A DNA stretch of 64,000 bases, from positions 62,001-126,000 of the forward strand of contig NZ_QNQZ01000006.1 of NCBI RefSeq assembly GCF_003390935.1, read 5' to 3'. How positions within the stretch are numbered: the first letter of the stretch is position 1; each line of letters begins with the position of its first letter. Under the pieces are notes generated by a model. The model made no database searches. It saw only the letters and a program-made list of their open reading frames with translations, and was not told where the DNA came from. Below, piece after piece: positions 32,533 through 41,751 of the stretch. The position numbers and the translations under genes were made by a program. This DNA comes from Lewinella sp. IMCC34191. Lineage in GTDB: Bacteria; Bacteroidota; Bacteroidia; Chitinophagales; Saprospiraceae.

Positions 32533-33795
32533 ATGAATTATCGTAAGCCCTGCGACAGCCTGCCTGTTGCTTACCACCCTTTTATTGCCCCTATTTCTCT
32601 ACTCGCAGTACCCTATACCTCCCATAATTGAGAATTTCGATACCTATGGTGAAGGAAATCGCCACGAAATTGCAGGCGTTCACTGGGCACGGGAAAAGAC
32701 CACGGATGCAGCCATACCGGTAATTAATACGGGTATAGCCGAAGTATCGCATAGTTTATCATTTTCGGAGGGTAGCCATGCGCACGATTACCTACCCCTG
32801 ACCGCGCAACCGTGGACCGTCTCTCCCGAGCTGACAGACGGGGAAACTACCTGGACGACCGCGGGATCGCACGCTGTAACGGGCGTTCCGATGGTCGGTC
32901 GCCTGTTTATTAGCAGTGTAGGTAGCGCGGGTCATGCAGCGCTTGTCGGACCTATCCGCATCAGTACCGACTACGCGGATGTGGTGACCGAAGTACTGCA
33001 GCAGGAGCCGGTTACGGTCGACTTCCCTTACCAGATCAACTTTCAGAACGCCACAACGACTCCTCCCGCCGGCAACCTGGCGGATTATGGACAGGCATAT
33101 GCTTTGCAGCCATCCGGTCTCAGCTACGGTTGGACGAAGTTATCGGACGGAACCCCATTGATATGACGTCGCCCGGCACCGGAATCGGTCGGAACCGCGG
33201 CGATTATCCCGGCCTGAACTTGCGGCAGGAAACCCTGGCTCACCTTCAGGGTAACGATATCGGGAGTTGAACCACCGGCAACCGGAGCCTGGAAGGCTCA
33301 TGGGAAATAGCCGTACCTAATGGCTTGTACCGCGTCGACTTGACCGGTTTCACCATGGTGGATAATCACCGTGAAGCACGTATGGCTGAAGACGGACCGG
33401 TCACCTATGCTGACGTGAACGGGTAAGAACCGGCACGCTTAAACGGACCGGAGGCAACCAACTGTCAACAGTCTGCCGTAGCCGGAGCAGACTTTCAGAC
33501 GCCCTTCGTCCAGCAGGAACGCCTAATTGGGGAGGAGGGTACGACAACGGTCACGCTTTTCCCCAACCCCGTTGAGAAGGATCTCACCGTCCAGATCGAA
33601 TCCGCTTACGAGGGCAGCATGGAAATGCGCATCTACGATGCTACGGGAAGGGCCATAAGCCACCAGGAGTACGATAAAACCAGCTCCCGGCTACGGATAA
33701 GTCTCGATGCCAGCGATCTACCACCGGGCACCTACCGTAGCGTTGTCATTGAAGGGGACCGGACGACGGTGAGCAGCTTCGTGAAGCTCCGCTGA
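32533..33795 (+). pseudogene. Decayed T9SS-secreted malectin-like protein
   Basis: The ATG at 32533 opens a signal-peptide-like start (MNYRKP) but shifts frame within it; the hydrophobic core LLLTTLLLPLFLYSQ is in the next frame. That frame runs to 33166 and contains an extracellular domain ending VDFPYQINFQNATTTPPAG...GLSYGWTKL, which matches the malectin-like segment of the giant protein (YTLRVNFQDDNFDPPADYV...YGWID). A second shift then gives WEIAVPNGLYRVDL (giant: WEVAVPNGSYRVAV) with stops nearby, and a third gives GPEATNCQQ followed by a complete T9SS sorting domain (VTLFPNPVEKDLTVQIES...SSFVKLR) ending at 33793-33795. So at least three frame changes and in-frame stops are present, and the middle is shortened. 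It is a relic of one more member of the family. Confidence 0.75.
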
Positions 33796-33823
33796 TCTTA
33801 CCGATACCATTTATCCATTCCAA

Positions 33824-33853
33824 GGACCGTATCCTTCCGGGTACGGCCCTTTT
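33824..33853 (+). terminator. Hairpin terminator after the decayed gene
   Basis: GGACCGTA (33824-33831) pairs with TACGGCCC (33842-33849) with one mismatch, followed by TTTT. It has survived although the gene itself is broken. Confidence 0.45.
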
Positions 33854-33907
33854 ACATGGAGGCTCAGGTAACCGCCGGTCAGCCTCCGCCATTAAAGTAG
33901 CGGCGTA

Positions 33908-33939
33908 TTGGTGTATTTAAAATATATGTGCGATATTTG
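33908..33939 (+). promoter_or_regulatory. Promoter of the 1333-aa gene
   Basis: TTG (33908-33910), a 21-base spacer and GATATTTG (33932-33939), one base off TAnnTTTG. It implies a ~150-base leader before the ATG at 34097. The whole gap 33796-34096 otherwise holds only the preceding terminator and the shared leader element. Confidence 0.4.
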
Positions 33940-34065
33940 TGCCGAGCCAAACCCTATCCGGCCGTGCAGCTAGCTGCGGTTGGTGGTCTTCCACAAAGCA
34001 AATTGACGCGATTTATTGTCGTGCCGTCCTTTGGACAGCACTGGCTGCTTCGTATTCAATGTCTC

Positions 34066-34091
34066 GCTTTTTGGATTATCGCTAAACCAAC
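34066..34091 (+). promoter_or_regulatory. Shared leader element GCTTTT...AAACCAAC
   Basis: GCTTTTT at 34066-34072 and TAAACCAAC at 34083-34091, ending 5 bases before the ATG at 34097; same element as at 28420-28440 and 38409-38426. Confidence 0.45.
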
Positions 34092-34096
34092 CTTCT

Positions 34097-37000
34097 ATGC
34101 TGTCACCTTTTACACTTAGTGGTAGATGTCTACCCAGTGCTTTTGTCCTCATCTTTGGCTTCCTTGGTATTTTTGGTCCTCAATCGATTATAGCGGCGGA
34201 TGCCGCTAGCGGTGCGATCGTTCGCATTGAAAACATGACTAAAGTCCCCGGTTCGAATCGGGGCTTCCCCGCCGAAGACTTTTTTACCTTCCACCGCATC
34301 TTAAATCCGATCAACAGCAAGGGGGTTCGACTGCTGACGACGGAGAGCAACAAGATGCGCATCCACAATGACGGTACCGGTAAGCTGGTGATTACCAAGC
34401 TCACTACTACCAACACCGACAACTTCCGGATCAGTGGAGTAAGTATTCCCAGTGGCGGCCTGAGCGTTGACCCTGGCAAGTACATCACCGTAACGGTCAC
34501 CTTCGTCACCGATGACGGTCGTGCCAAGCGCCTGGTGACCGATAAGCTCGTGATGAGCAGCAACGCGGACAATGCAGGAAGTATCGATGTCACGTTCCGG
34601 GGCGCATACATGACGAAGCCCGAGGGGGGGAATGAAATTGATGCCCAGCAAATCTTTCAATCCTTTGGCTTCCAGACGGAAATGGGAAAGGACCAATACG
34701 GGAACTATATCGTCCGTCCCAGTTCCGATTACCCCACGGAAAAGGACGTGAACGCCGGCGTTCATGGCGACTTGATTTTGTCGCGGTGGTTCACGCAGGC
34801 GGACCCGAAGAAACCCATCCGGGCATTCCAGCTGGCGGCCCTGCACGGCCCTGGGCAGGTAAAAACGGAGTTTCTGGGCGATAAGAACGTACTCCAGGGT
34901 GATATGCGGTTCATACACGGAAGCGCCTACCACCAAAGTCTGCTATCCCGCGCGACAAACACCACCACCGACCTGGCGGGCGACTATGCCAGCCGTGCCG
35001 AAAATCGCTTTAAAATTACCATCGCGGGCTTCAAGACTACGGGTGGCACCCCGAATGGAAGTCTCAAAGATGAGATTCTTGGCATCCGGGTATACCGGGT
35101 GATCGATTACAAGGGACGGCTCGTTCCGAACGAGTACATCGCGCTGATGGACTACATCGGAAACGGTTGCGGGCAGGGCTCGTCCAATTGCGACTGGAAT
35201 GACAACGCGATCTACATCATCAACGCCCGGCCGGAGAACGTCCCTACCGCCCTGGATATACCAAACCTTACGGTAGAGGCTGGTAAGGCAACGGAAATGA
35301 ACGTTAACGGCGCCTTCGACCGGGGATACGCGGGCAATAAATTCACCTTCACCGCCGGTCTGGCGGGAGGGGGAAGCTTGCCGTCCTGGGTAGCGTTCGA
35401 TCGCACACGGGGGGTCTTTGACATCAAGGCCCCCGCTAATGCGGCTGGTAAGCTGTACGAAGTCAAGGTGACGGCCAAAGGGTACAACGGCCTGACGGCG
35501 ACATCCACCTTTGCCCTCGTGGTTGACGACTCCTCCATCAACTGTACGGTGGACGCGAATACTTCCACTACCGGCAAAGTGCTTCGCTGCAGCGACAGTA
35601 AAGTCCAGCTCAGTGGTTATACCTCGACCGGCGTATACCGGTGGACCGGACCCAATGGGTTTAGCAGTACCGCGCAGAACCCGACCGTAAGTAAAGCCGG
35701 CATCTACAAGCTCGCAGCCGGCAGCGATTGCGATCGCATCAGCATAGTGGAGGTCTTCAGTGACCCCGATTGCGGTACCGGTGGCTCCACCAATGTGGCG
35801 CCTACGGCAAACGCCACCGCTAGCCGAACCCGGGGAGTTGCCCCGCTAGACGTGACCCTGGACGGCTCCGGGTCGCAGGATACCGACGGCAGTATCGTGG
35901 AATATGCCTGGACGTGGAATGGCAATACGGCCGCCGGGCCAAAACCGGAATTAGTGCTGGATGCAGGAACTTATAACATCACCCTGACCGTCCGCGACAA
36001 TCAGGGTAAGCTGGCTACCGACGTGGTCACGATAAAGGTAGACCCGGAGCAGGAACCGCGTGCTACCGACTTTTGGCTGGAAGCGGAATGCGCGACGGTA
36101 GGCAGCAATTGGAAAACGGTTAGCAGTTCCGCCGCCTCCGGTGGCCGGTACGTGGTATCGACCAAATCATCCCTGTCGGTGTCGCCCGAGGACGTTCCGG
36201 CCAACCGTATACGCTTCACCCTGGACAACGTGGAACAGGGAAGTTACTACCTGCTCGCCCGAATCCAGGCCCCCTCCACGAACTCGGATTCTTACTGGGT
36301 TCGCGTGAACGGAAACAGCTGGTTTGAGTGGAAAAGAGGAATAACCGAAGGGGCGGGCTTCCAGTGGAACCTCTACGGCGGCAGCAATTTCTCCTCCCTG
36401 CGCGAGGGGACCAATACCATCGATTTTGCATTCCGGGAAGGGGATACGCGACTGGACAAAATCCTGGTGTCGCGTACGAATACCTATCCCACCGGAACGG
36501 GCGAAGCCGCCGGGAACTGCGGCACGGTAGCGAACCAGCCTCCCGTAGCCCGCGCATCCGTTTCTACCTCTTCCGGCATCGCGCCGTTGACGTTGACCTT
36601 CGACGGAAGCCAATCCAGCGATACCGACGGCACCATCACCAAGTACGACTGGAAGTGGTCCGGCGGTGGAGGCACCGGACAGCGCGAGGTGGTAACGCTA
36701 GGTGAAGGCACCTACGCGGTCACGCTAACGGTAACGGACGATGACGGCGCTACGGCCACGGACGTAGTGAACGTAGTCGTCTCCCCCGACCCCGGGACAC
36801 CCCCACCCCCTCCTAACGGCGATGACGAATTCTGGCTGGAGGCCGAATGTGCCAGCGTAGGGGCGAAGTGGAGCGTAAAAGCTTCCAGTGCCGCGTCCAA
36901 CGGAAGTTACGTGGTCGTAGAGAACGGCAACAGCTACAGTGCCCCGCCCGCCGATCGGGCGTCGAACCAGGTCAGTTTCTCCGTCACAACCGCTTCCGCG

Positions 37001-38098
37001 GGAGCCTACCGGCTTTTCGCCCGCATACTGGCCGCTTCCGGACAGGACGACTCCTTCTACTTACGGGTCAACGGTGGAGGCTGGTATGCCTGGAGCCGTG
37101 GTCTTTCGGGCGATCCCGGCTTTGTCTGGCGGGAATATCCCGAGGGCTCGATCAATCTACAGGCGGGTACGAACACCATCGATATCGCCTTCCGCGAGGA
37201 CGGCCTGCAGCTGGACAAGCTCTACCTGACCGGGATGAATACCACTCCCTCGGGCTACGGAGGGGTGGATGACAACTGCGAAGACCTGGCCGACGATGGT
37301 ACGGACGAGTGGTTGGAAATCGAGTGTGGAGACCTGGGCTCCGGATGGTCGACTGCTAGCTCACCGGCTGCTTCGAACGATACCTACATCGTCTATACCG
37401 GCACGCGGAACCTGAATGTCCCGGGCGATGCCGATTCCGACCGTAAAGCATACTTCAACGTGGACGTGACCGCCGCCGGCGACTATCACCTTTTCCTCCG
37501 ACTTAACGCCCCCACCTTCGGTGACAACTCCGTGTGGATTCAGGTAGACAATGGCGATTGGGTCCAGATGTGGAAGAAAGTCGGTGGCGATAAGCTCATC
37601 ACCAACGGCTTTGAATGGCGTAAGGTGAATGACGATGGCGCGGACGTGACCTTCCGTCTCGGAGTAGGCCAGCACACCATCACCCTGGCCAATCGGGAAT
37701 CCGGAACCATGCTCGATAAGCTGAACCTTTCCCTTTCTTCCCAGTTGCCGATAGGAGAAGGCATCGCGGCCACGAACTGCGCTGGTTCGCAACTCCTGCA
37801 AGCCGGTGCCAGCATTACACCGGCCACCACCCTTTCGGAGGTGCCCGACGGGACCGTGAAGCTCTACCCTAACCCGGTGGAGACCAGACTCACCCTTGAG
37901 TACACAGACGACTACGTTGGCGACGTCGATATCTTCATTAGCGACGTAACCGGGCGTACGATTACCACGCTGAAGCAGGCCAAAGAGGCCGATCAGCTAC
38001 GTACCCTCCTGGAGGTTGGCAACCTTACCCCCGGGATGTACCAGATCCGCGTCATCAGCGAAGGCCGACCGTTGGTCGTGCCCTTTGTCAAACGATGA
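34097..38098 (+). CDS. T9SS-secreted multimodular protein with three LEAEC domains (1333 aa)
   Basis: The ATG at 34097 gives a signal peptide (CLPSAFVLIFGFLGIFGPQSIIAADA). Approximate order: ASH-like module with IVRIENMTKVPGS (36-175); module with IDAQQIFQSFGFQTEMG...NEYIALMDYIGNGC...NCDWNDNAIYIINARP (178-380); cadherin/He_PIG-like (380-475); Ig-like with YRWTGPNGFSS (478-560); PKD (567-651); LEAEC domain (658-809); PKD (813-896); proline-rich linker; two more LEAEC domains (910-1061, 1068-1228); T9SS sorting domain (1251-1333, VKLYPNPVETRLTLEY...VPFVKR). It is co-linear with the 1085-aa protein plus one extra PKD-LEAEC round, so the family appears to grow by module duplication. Likely a surface or secreted carbohydrate-binding protein. 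Confidence 0.87.
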   Translation: MLSPFTLSGRCLPSAFVLIFGFLGIFGPQSIIAADAASGAIVRIENMTKVPGSNRGFPAEDFFTFHRILNPINSKGVRLLTTESNKMRIHNDGTGKLVITKLTTTNTDNFRISGVSIPSGGLSVDPGKYITVTVTFVTDDGRAKRLVTDKLVMSSNADNAGSIDVTFRGAYMTKPEGGNEIDAQQIFQSFGFQTEMGKDQYGNYIVRPSSDYPTEKDVNAGVHGDLILSRWFTQADPKKPIRAFQLAALHGPGQVKTEFLGDKNVLQGDMRFIHGSAYHQSLLSRATNTTTDLAGDYASRAENRFKITIAGFKTTGGTPNGSLKDEILGIRVYRVIDYKGRLVPNEYIALMDYIGNGCGQGSSNCDWNDNAIYIINARPENVPTALDIPNLTVEAGKATEMNVNGAFDRGYAGNKFTFTAGLAGGGSLPSWVAFDRTRGVFDIKAPANAAGKLYEVKVTAKGYNGLTATSTFALVVDDSSINCTVDANTSTTGKVLRCSDSKVQLSGYTSTGVYRWTGPNGFSSTAQNPTVSKAGIYKLAAGSDCDRISIVEVFSDPDCGTGGSTNVAPTANATASRTRGVAPLDVTLDGSGSQDTDGSIVEYAWTWNGNTAAGPKPELVLDAGTYNITLTVRDNQGKLATDVVTIKVDPEQEPRATDFWLEAECATVGSNWKTVSSSAASGGRYVVSTKSSLSVSPEDVPANRIRFTLDNVEQGSYYLLARIQAPSTNSDSYWVRVNGNSWFEWKRGITEGAGFQWNLYGGSNFSSLREGTNTIDFAFREGDTRLDKILVSRTNTYPTGTGEAAGNCGTVANQPPVARASVSTSSGIAPLTLTFDGSQSSDTDGTITKYDWKWSGGGGTGQREVVTLGEGTYAVTLTVTDDDGATATDVVNVVVSPDPGTPPPPPNGDDEFWLEAECASVGAKWSVKASSAASNGSYVVVENGNSYSAPPADRASNQVSFSVTTASAGAYRLFARILAASGQDDSFYLRVNGGGWYAWSRGLSGDPGFVWREYPEGSINLQAGTNTIDIAFREDGLQLDKLYLTGMNTTPSGYGGVDDNCEDLADDGTDEWLEIECGDLGSGWSTASSPAASNDTYIVYTGTRNLNVPGDADSDRKAYFNVDVTAAGDYHLFLRLNAPTFGDNSVWIQVDNGDWVQMWKKVGGDKLITNGFEWRKVNDDGADVTFRLGVGQHTITLANRESGTMLDKLNLSLSSQLPIGEGIAATNCAGSQLLQAGASITPATTLSEVPDGTVKLYPNPVETRLTLEYTDDYVGDVDIFISDVTGRTITTLKQAKEADQLRTLLEVGNLTPGMYQIRVISEGRPLVVPFVKR

Positions 38099-38107
38099 AT
38101 CCGATGA

Positions 38108-38148
38108 CCGTTCGGAGAGCACGTGCAATGGCTCTCGTCTCCGAACGG
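38108..38148 (+). terminator. Hairpin terminator of the 1333-aa gene
   Basis: A perfect 11-bp stem (CCGTTCGGAGA 38108-38118 with 38138-38148), followed by CCTTCCTGTTT. It lies 9 bases after the stop. Confidence 0.55.
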
Positions 38149-38429
38149 CCTTCCTGTTTACCGCCGGCATATTACCTGCGCTGGCCGCCCAAATGAACCT
38201 AATCTGAATCACCAAATGGAATGAAAAGCGCTGTACTCTCCCCGACATCCCACGGTACCGTTGGGGAAGCCACTTCCGAAAAAAAGCGGCTTCCCGAGCA
38301 AACCGGTACAAATAGTGTGGGTACGGGTAATTTTAACAAGGGTCAAAACACTGTCGGTCACCCCGGCTACGTTAATACCTCTATCTTCGCAGCGCTTTAC
38401 TGGAATTTGCTTTTAAATAAACCAACATT
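38149..38429 (+). promoter_or_regulatory. Upstream region of the 1080-aa gene: inverted repeat, -7 box and shared leader
   Basis: An inverted repeat GGGAAGCC (38264-38271) / GGCTTCCC (38288-38295) lies upstream. A TATCTTCG box at 38382-38389 is a good -7 element without a clear TTG partner. The shared leader GCTTTT...TAAACCAAC occupies 38409-38426, ending 3 bases before the ATG at 38430. No gene is present in the gap. Confidence 0.4.
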
Positions 38430-41400
38430 ATGGCTCTACGCTTAACGCGGTCTCTTACCGCTTGGCTTCTGTTATGCCTCACGCTATCAGCTACCCCACT
38501 CACTGCACTGCCCGGCGAAGCACCGACTTCGGTTCCCGACGTCGTGCCCATCCACCCGATCACGGCACCGGTAAATATTACCACAACCTTCGTGGTCAAC
38601 GGATCCTTCGCCAAAGGGCCGGCGCTTAACTACGAAGCCAAGCAGACCAATGGCCAGGCTCTGCCCAGTTGGATCACCCTGGATGACAACACCGGCACTT
38701 TCACCATCAAGGCACCCGCCTCGGAAGCATCTAGTATTTACGAGATCAGGGTGATGGGTACCGACGAAAACGGCAGCCGTTCGACGGTTGATTTCTCCCT
38801 GCACATCGACAATACCTCCCTGATCTGCTCCGCAGAGGCCTCAGCTGACTACCTGGGCAAGATTTTGGGTTGTGCCAGCGGCAGCATTATGCTGCGTGGG
38901 GAGACCTCTACCGGCATTTACCGTTGGACGGGACCCAACGGATTTAAATCCAACGAGCAAAACCCGGTCGTCAAATCACCCGGCACCTACGTGCTTTCCG
39001 GGGGAAGCGAATGCTCCCGCAACAGCATCGTTGAGGTTCGGCCGAACCTTTTCGACTGCGCTACCTATGCCTACGACAACGAAATTCCCGTTGGCCACTT
39101 CACGAATAGCGTCGAGGCGGGCAACGCTCCCCTGACCGTCGAATTTGACGCCCTCAAGTCCTACGATGTAGACGGCGAAATCGTCGATTACAACTGGAGC
39201 TGGGAAGGCGGCGCGGCCTCCGGTCCCACCCCTACCATCACCTTTGAAAAAGAGGGCGTCTATCACATCCTGATGACCGTGACGGACGACTTCGGAGCCA
39301 AATCCACTGACCGGTACACCATGGTGGTCGAGCCACCCACCGGCCACGGTATCGATGCCTTCTGGCTCGAACCCGAGTGTGCGGAAATCGGATCCAAGTG
39401 GAGCCTGGTAGCCGATGATAACGCGGCGGGTGGCTACTACGTGGTCCCCATTGAAAACTCCTTTGAAACAACGCCATCGGATGTGGCCCGCAACCGGATT
39501 CGCTTTACCTTCGATAGCCCGAACAAACAGTTCGTCAACCTCTTCGCCCGCATCTCCTCCGCAACCCTCGCCAGCGACTCGTACTGGGTTCGGGTAAACG
39601 GCGGATACTGGATGGAATGGTTTACCGGAATTCAATCTACCGGATCGTTTGAATGGAATAAATACTCCGACAAGATTCAGTTGAAGGAAGGCGAAAACAT
39701 TATCGACTTCGCTTACCGCGAAGCGGATGCCAAATTGGATAAGGTATACCTGACGTCTACTACCCAGCGGCCCAGCAATATGGGTCTTGGCGGTGTCAAT
39801 TGCGACAACAACACCTCGGTATCGCGCAGCCAAAACGAAGTCTGGCTGGAGGCAGAGTGTGCCAAGGTGGGCTCCCGGTGGAAGACCTATAATAACAGCG
39901 GCGCTTCCAACGGCTCCTACGTCACAACGACCAAGACCTCCCTGAATTATCCGCCCAGCGATGCCCCGGAAAACATCGTGCGCTTCAACCTCTCAAGCGA
40001 AGGCAGCAAACTGGTAACGCTGTTCGCCCGCATCTCGGCCGCCGACCGCAACAGCGACTCCTACTGGATTCGCCTAAACGGAGGAAGCTGGCTCAAATGG
40101 GGTAACGGCATCAACTATTCCGGTAAATTCGTGTGGAACGAGTATGCGGATCAGCTCACGCTGAAGGATGGTATCAATACGCTTGATTTTGGATTCCGCG
40201 AGGCGGACGGAAAACTCGACAAGATTTTCCTGAGTGCGATCGGTACCTCTCCCAGCGGCCTCGGTGGCGAAGCTGCCAACTGTTCGGGCGGAGTGACTGA
40301 CGAACCCGAAACGGAAGAAGAAAGCTCGGACCCCGCTCCGCCGCCCGTCGCTTCCAATGACCCCACCGAGTTTTGGCTTGAATCGGAGTGTGCCAGCATC
40401 GGTGGCCGTTGGTCCATCGAACGTTCTTCCTCCGCCGTCAACGGAAAGTACGCTGTCGTCCGTGGCCGCGAAGCCTTGTCTTCGCCTCCCTACGAAAACT
40501 CCGACAACTACCTGACTTTCGACCTGGATGTCTCCGAGGCGGGCAAGTACCACCTCTTCGGTCGGATTGCTTCCACGGGCTACAGCGATGATTCCTTCTG
40601 GGTGCGCGTCAACGGAGGTAGCTGGTTTAGTTGGTACCAGAACATCCAATCCGGAGTAGGTTTTAAATGGAACGAGATGCCCGAACTCATCAACCTGAAG
40701 GAGGGATCGAACACCATTCAGTTCACTTTCCGGGAGGAAGGCGCCATGCTGGATCGGATTCACCTCAACAAGAACGGCGCTCTCCCCAACGGCGAAGGCG
40801 ATGCCGCTACCAACTGTGGTAGCGCGATTCCGGAAGGAGCATCGGATATGGCGCTAGAGGCGGAATGCGGGACCATTGGCGGCAAGTGGGAAAAAGTAGC
40901 CGACGGCTCCGCTACCAACGGGTTCTACGTTATGAACACCAGTAGCAACAAAACCTCGTCTCCCCCGGCCGGTGACGCCTCCCAGTTGTTGAAGTACCAG
41001 GTAACCGTAGGAACGCCGGGTACATATCATATGTCGCTACGTATGCTTGCTCCGGACGTCGGCAGCAACTCGATCTGGGTGCAGGTAGATAATGGCAACT
41101 GGGTGAAGATGTGGAAAGAAGTCGGTGGCGACGCTCTCCTGACTAACGGTCTGGAATGGCGCAAAGTCAACCACGACGGCAAACTGGTCACCTTCAAGCT
41201 TTCCACCGGTTCGCACACTATTACGATCGCCAACCGGGAAACCCGGACCGGTATCGATAAGGTGGTGCTCTCCCTGGACAAGGCCCTACCCTCCGGCAAC
41301 GGCGCGGCAGCCTACAACTGTACGACCAGCAGTAGCAGCAGCGGCGTCATGATGATGACGATGCCCTCCAGCTCGAATGAGAGCGATACGCCCGAAGCCA

Positions 41401-41672
41401 ACGACCTGGAAATGGGTGCCGAGCCCCTCGTGGCAGTGTATCCGAACCCGGCCGTCGATGCCTTCACGCTCGACCTGACGAGTGACTTCACCGGCGAAGT
41501 AACGCTCCGGCTGTTGGATATGAACGGACGTCAGATCCGGGACATGCAGTACAACAAAGATGCTGACCTGCTGAACGTTCGCGTCGAAGTGTTCGACCTT
41601 CCCCGCGGCATGTACCGGGTACAGGTGATCGAAGGCAACCGCGAAACCGTGAAGCCCTTCATGAAAATGTAA
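38430..41672 (+). CDS. T9SS-secreted protein with four LEAEC domains (1080 aa)
   Basis: A signal peptide (LTAWLLLCLTLSATPLTA) leads directly into a cadherin/He_PIG-like domain (34-128, FVVNGSFAKGPALNYEA...LPSWITLD). Then come an Ig-like domain with YRWTGPNGFKS (131-210), one PKD domain (217-302), four LEAEC...NC domains (about 309-460, 470-620, 646-798, 807-965), a Ser/Met-rich linker and a T9SS sorting domain (1001-1080, VAVYPNPAVDAFTLDL...VKPFMKM). Compared with its two paralogues, it lacks the ASH-like and CDWNDN modules, and carries more LEAEC copies instead. Probably a secreted glycan-binding protein with no enzyme domain visible. Confidence 0.87.
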   Translation: MALRLTRSLTAWLLLCLTLSATPLTALPGEAPTSVPDVVPIHPITAPVNITTTFVVNGSFAKGPALNYEAKQTNGQALPSWITLDDNTGTFTIKAPASEASSIYEIRVMGTDENGSRSTVDFSLHIDNTSLICSAEASADYLGKILGCASGSIMLRGETSTGIYRWTGPNGFKSNEQNPVVKSPGTYVLSGGSECSRNSIVEVRPNLFDCATYAYDNEIPVGHFTNSVEAGNAPLTVEFDALKSYDVDGEIVDYNWSWEGGAASGPTPTITFEKEGVYHILMTVTDDFGAKSTDRYTMVVEPPTGHGIDAFWLEPECAEIGSKWSLVADDNAAGGYYVVPIENSFETTPSDVARNRIRFTFDSPNKQFVNLFARISSATLASDSYWVRVNGGYWMEWFTGIQSTGSFEWNKYSDKIQLKEGENIIDFAYREADAKLDKVYLTSTTQRPSNMGLGGVNCDNNTSVSRSQNEVWLEAECAKVGSRWKTYNNSGASNGSYVTTTKTSLNYPPSDAPENIVRFNLSSEGSKLVTLFARISAADRNSDSYWIRLNGGSWLKWGNGINYSGKFVWNEYADQLTLKDGINTLDFGFREADGKLDKIFLSAIGTSPSGLGGEAANCSGGVTDEPETEEESSDPAPPPVASNDPTEFWLESECASIGGRWSIERSSSAVNGKYAVVRGREALSSPPYENSDNYLTFDLDVSEAGKYHLFGRIASTGYSDDSFWVRVNGGSWFSWYQNIQSGVGFKWNEMPELINLKEGSNTIQFTFREEGAMLDRIHLNKNGALPNGEGDAATNCGSAIPEGASDMALEAECGTIGGKWEKVADGSATNGFYVMNTSSNKTSSPPAGDASQLLKYQVTVGTPGTYHMSLRMLAPDVGSNSIWVQVDNGNWVKMWKEVGGDALLTNGLEWRKVNHDGKLVTFKLSTGSHTITIANRETRTGIDKVVLSLDKALPSGNGAAAYNCTTSSSSSGVMMMTMPSSSNESDTPEANDLEMGAEPLVAVYPNPAVDAFTLDLTSDFTGEVTLRLLDMNGRQIRDMQYNKDADLLNVRVEVFDLPRGMYRVQVIEGNRETVKPFMKM

Positions 41673-41703
41673 ACGGTCCTACAGTTTGTAGATTTGTGCT
41701 TCT

Positions 41704-41741
41704 CAGGGCCACGCCTTTCCCCGGCGTGGCCCTGATTATTT
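41704..41741 (+). terminator. Intrinsic terminator of the 1080-aa gene
   Basis: A perfect 12-bp stem (CAGGGCCACGCC 41704-41715 with 41723-41734) and a 7-base loop, followed by ATTATTTAT. Confidence 0.7.
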
Positions 41742-41751
41742 ATCCTCAGCT

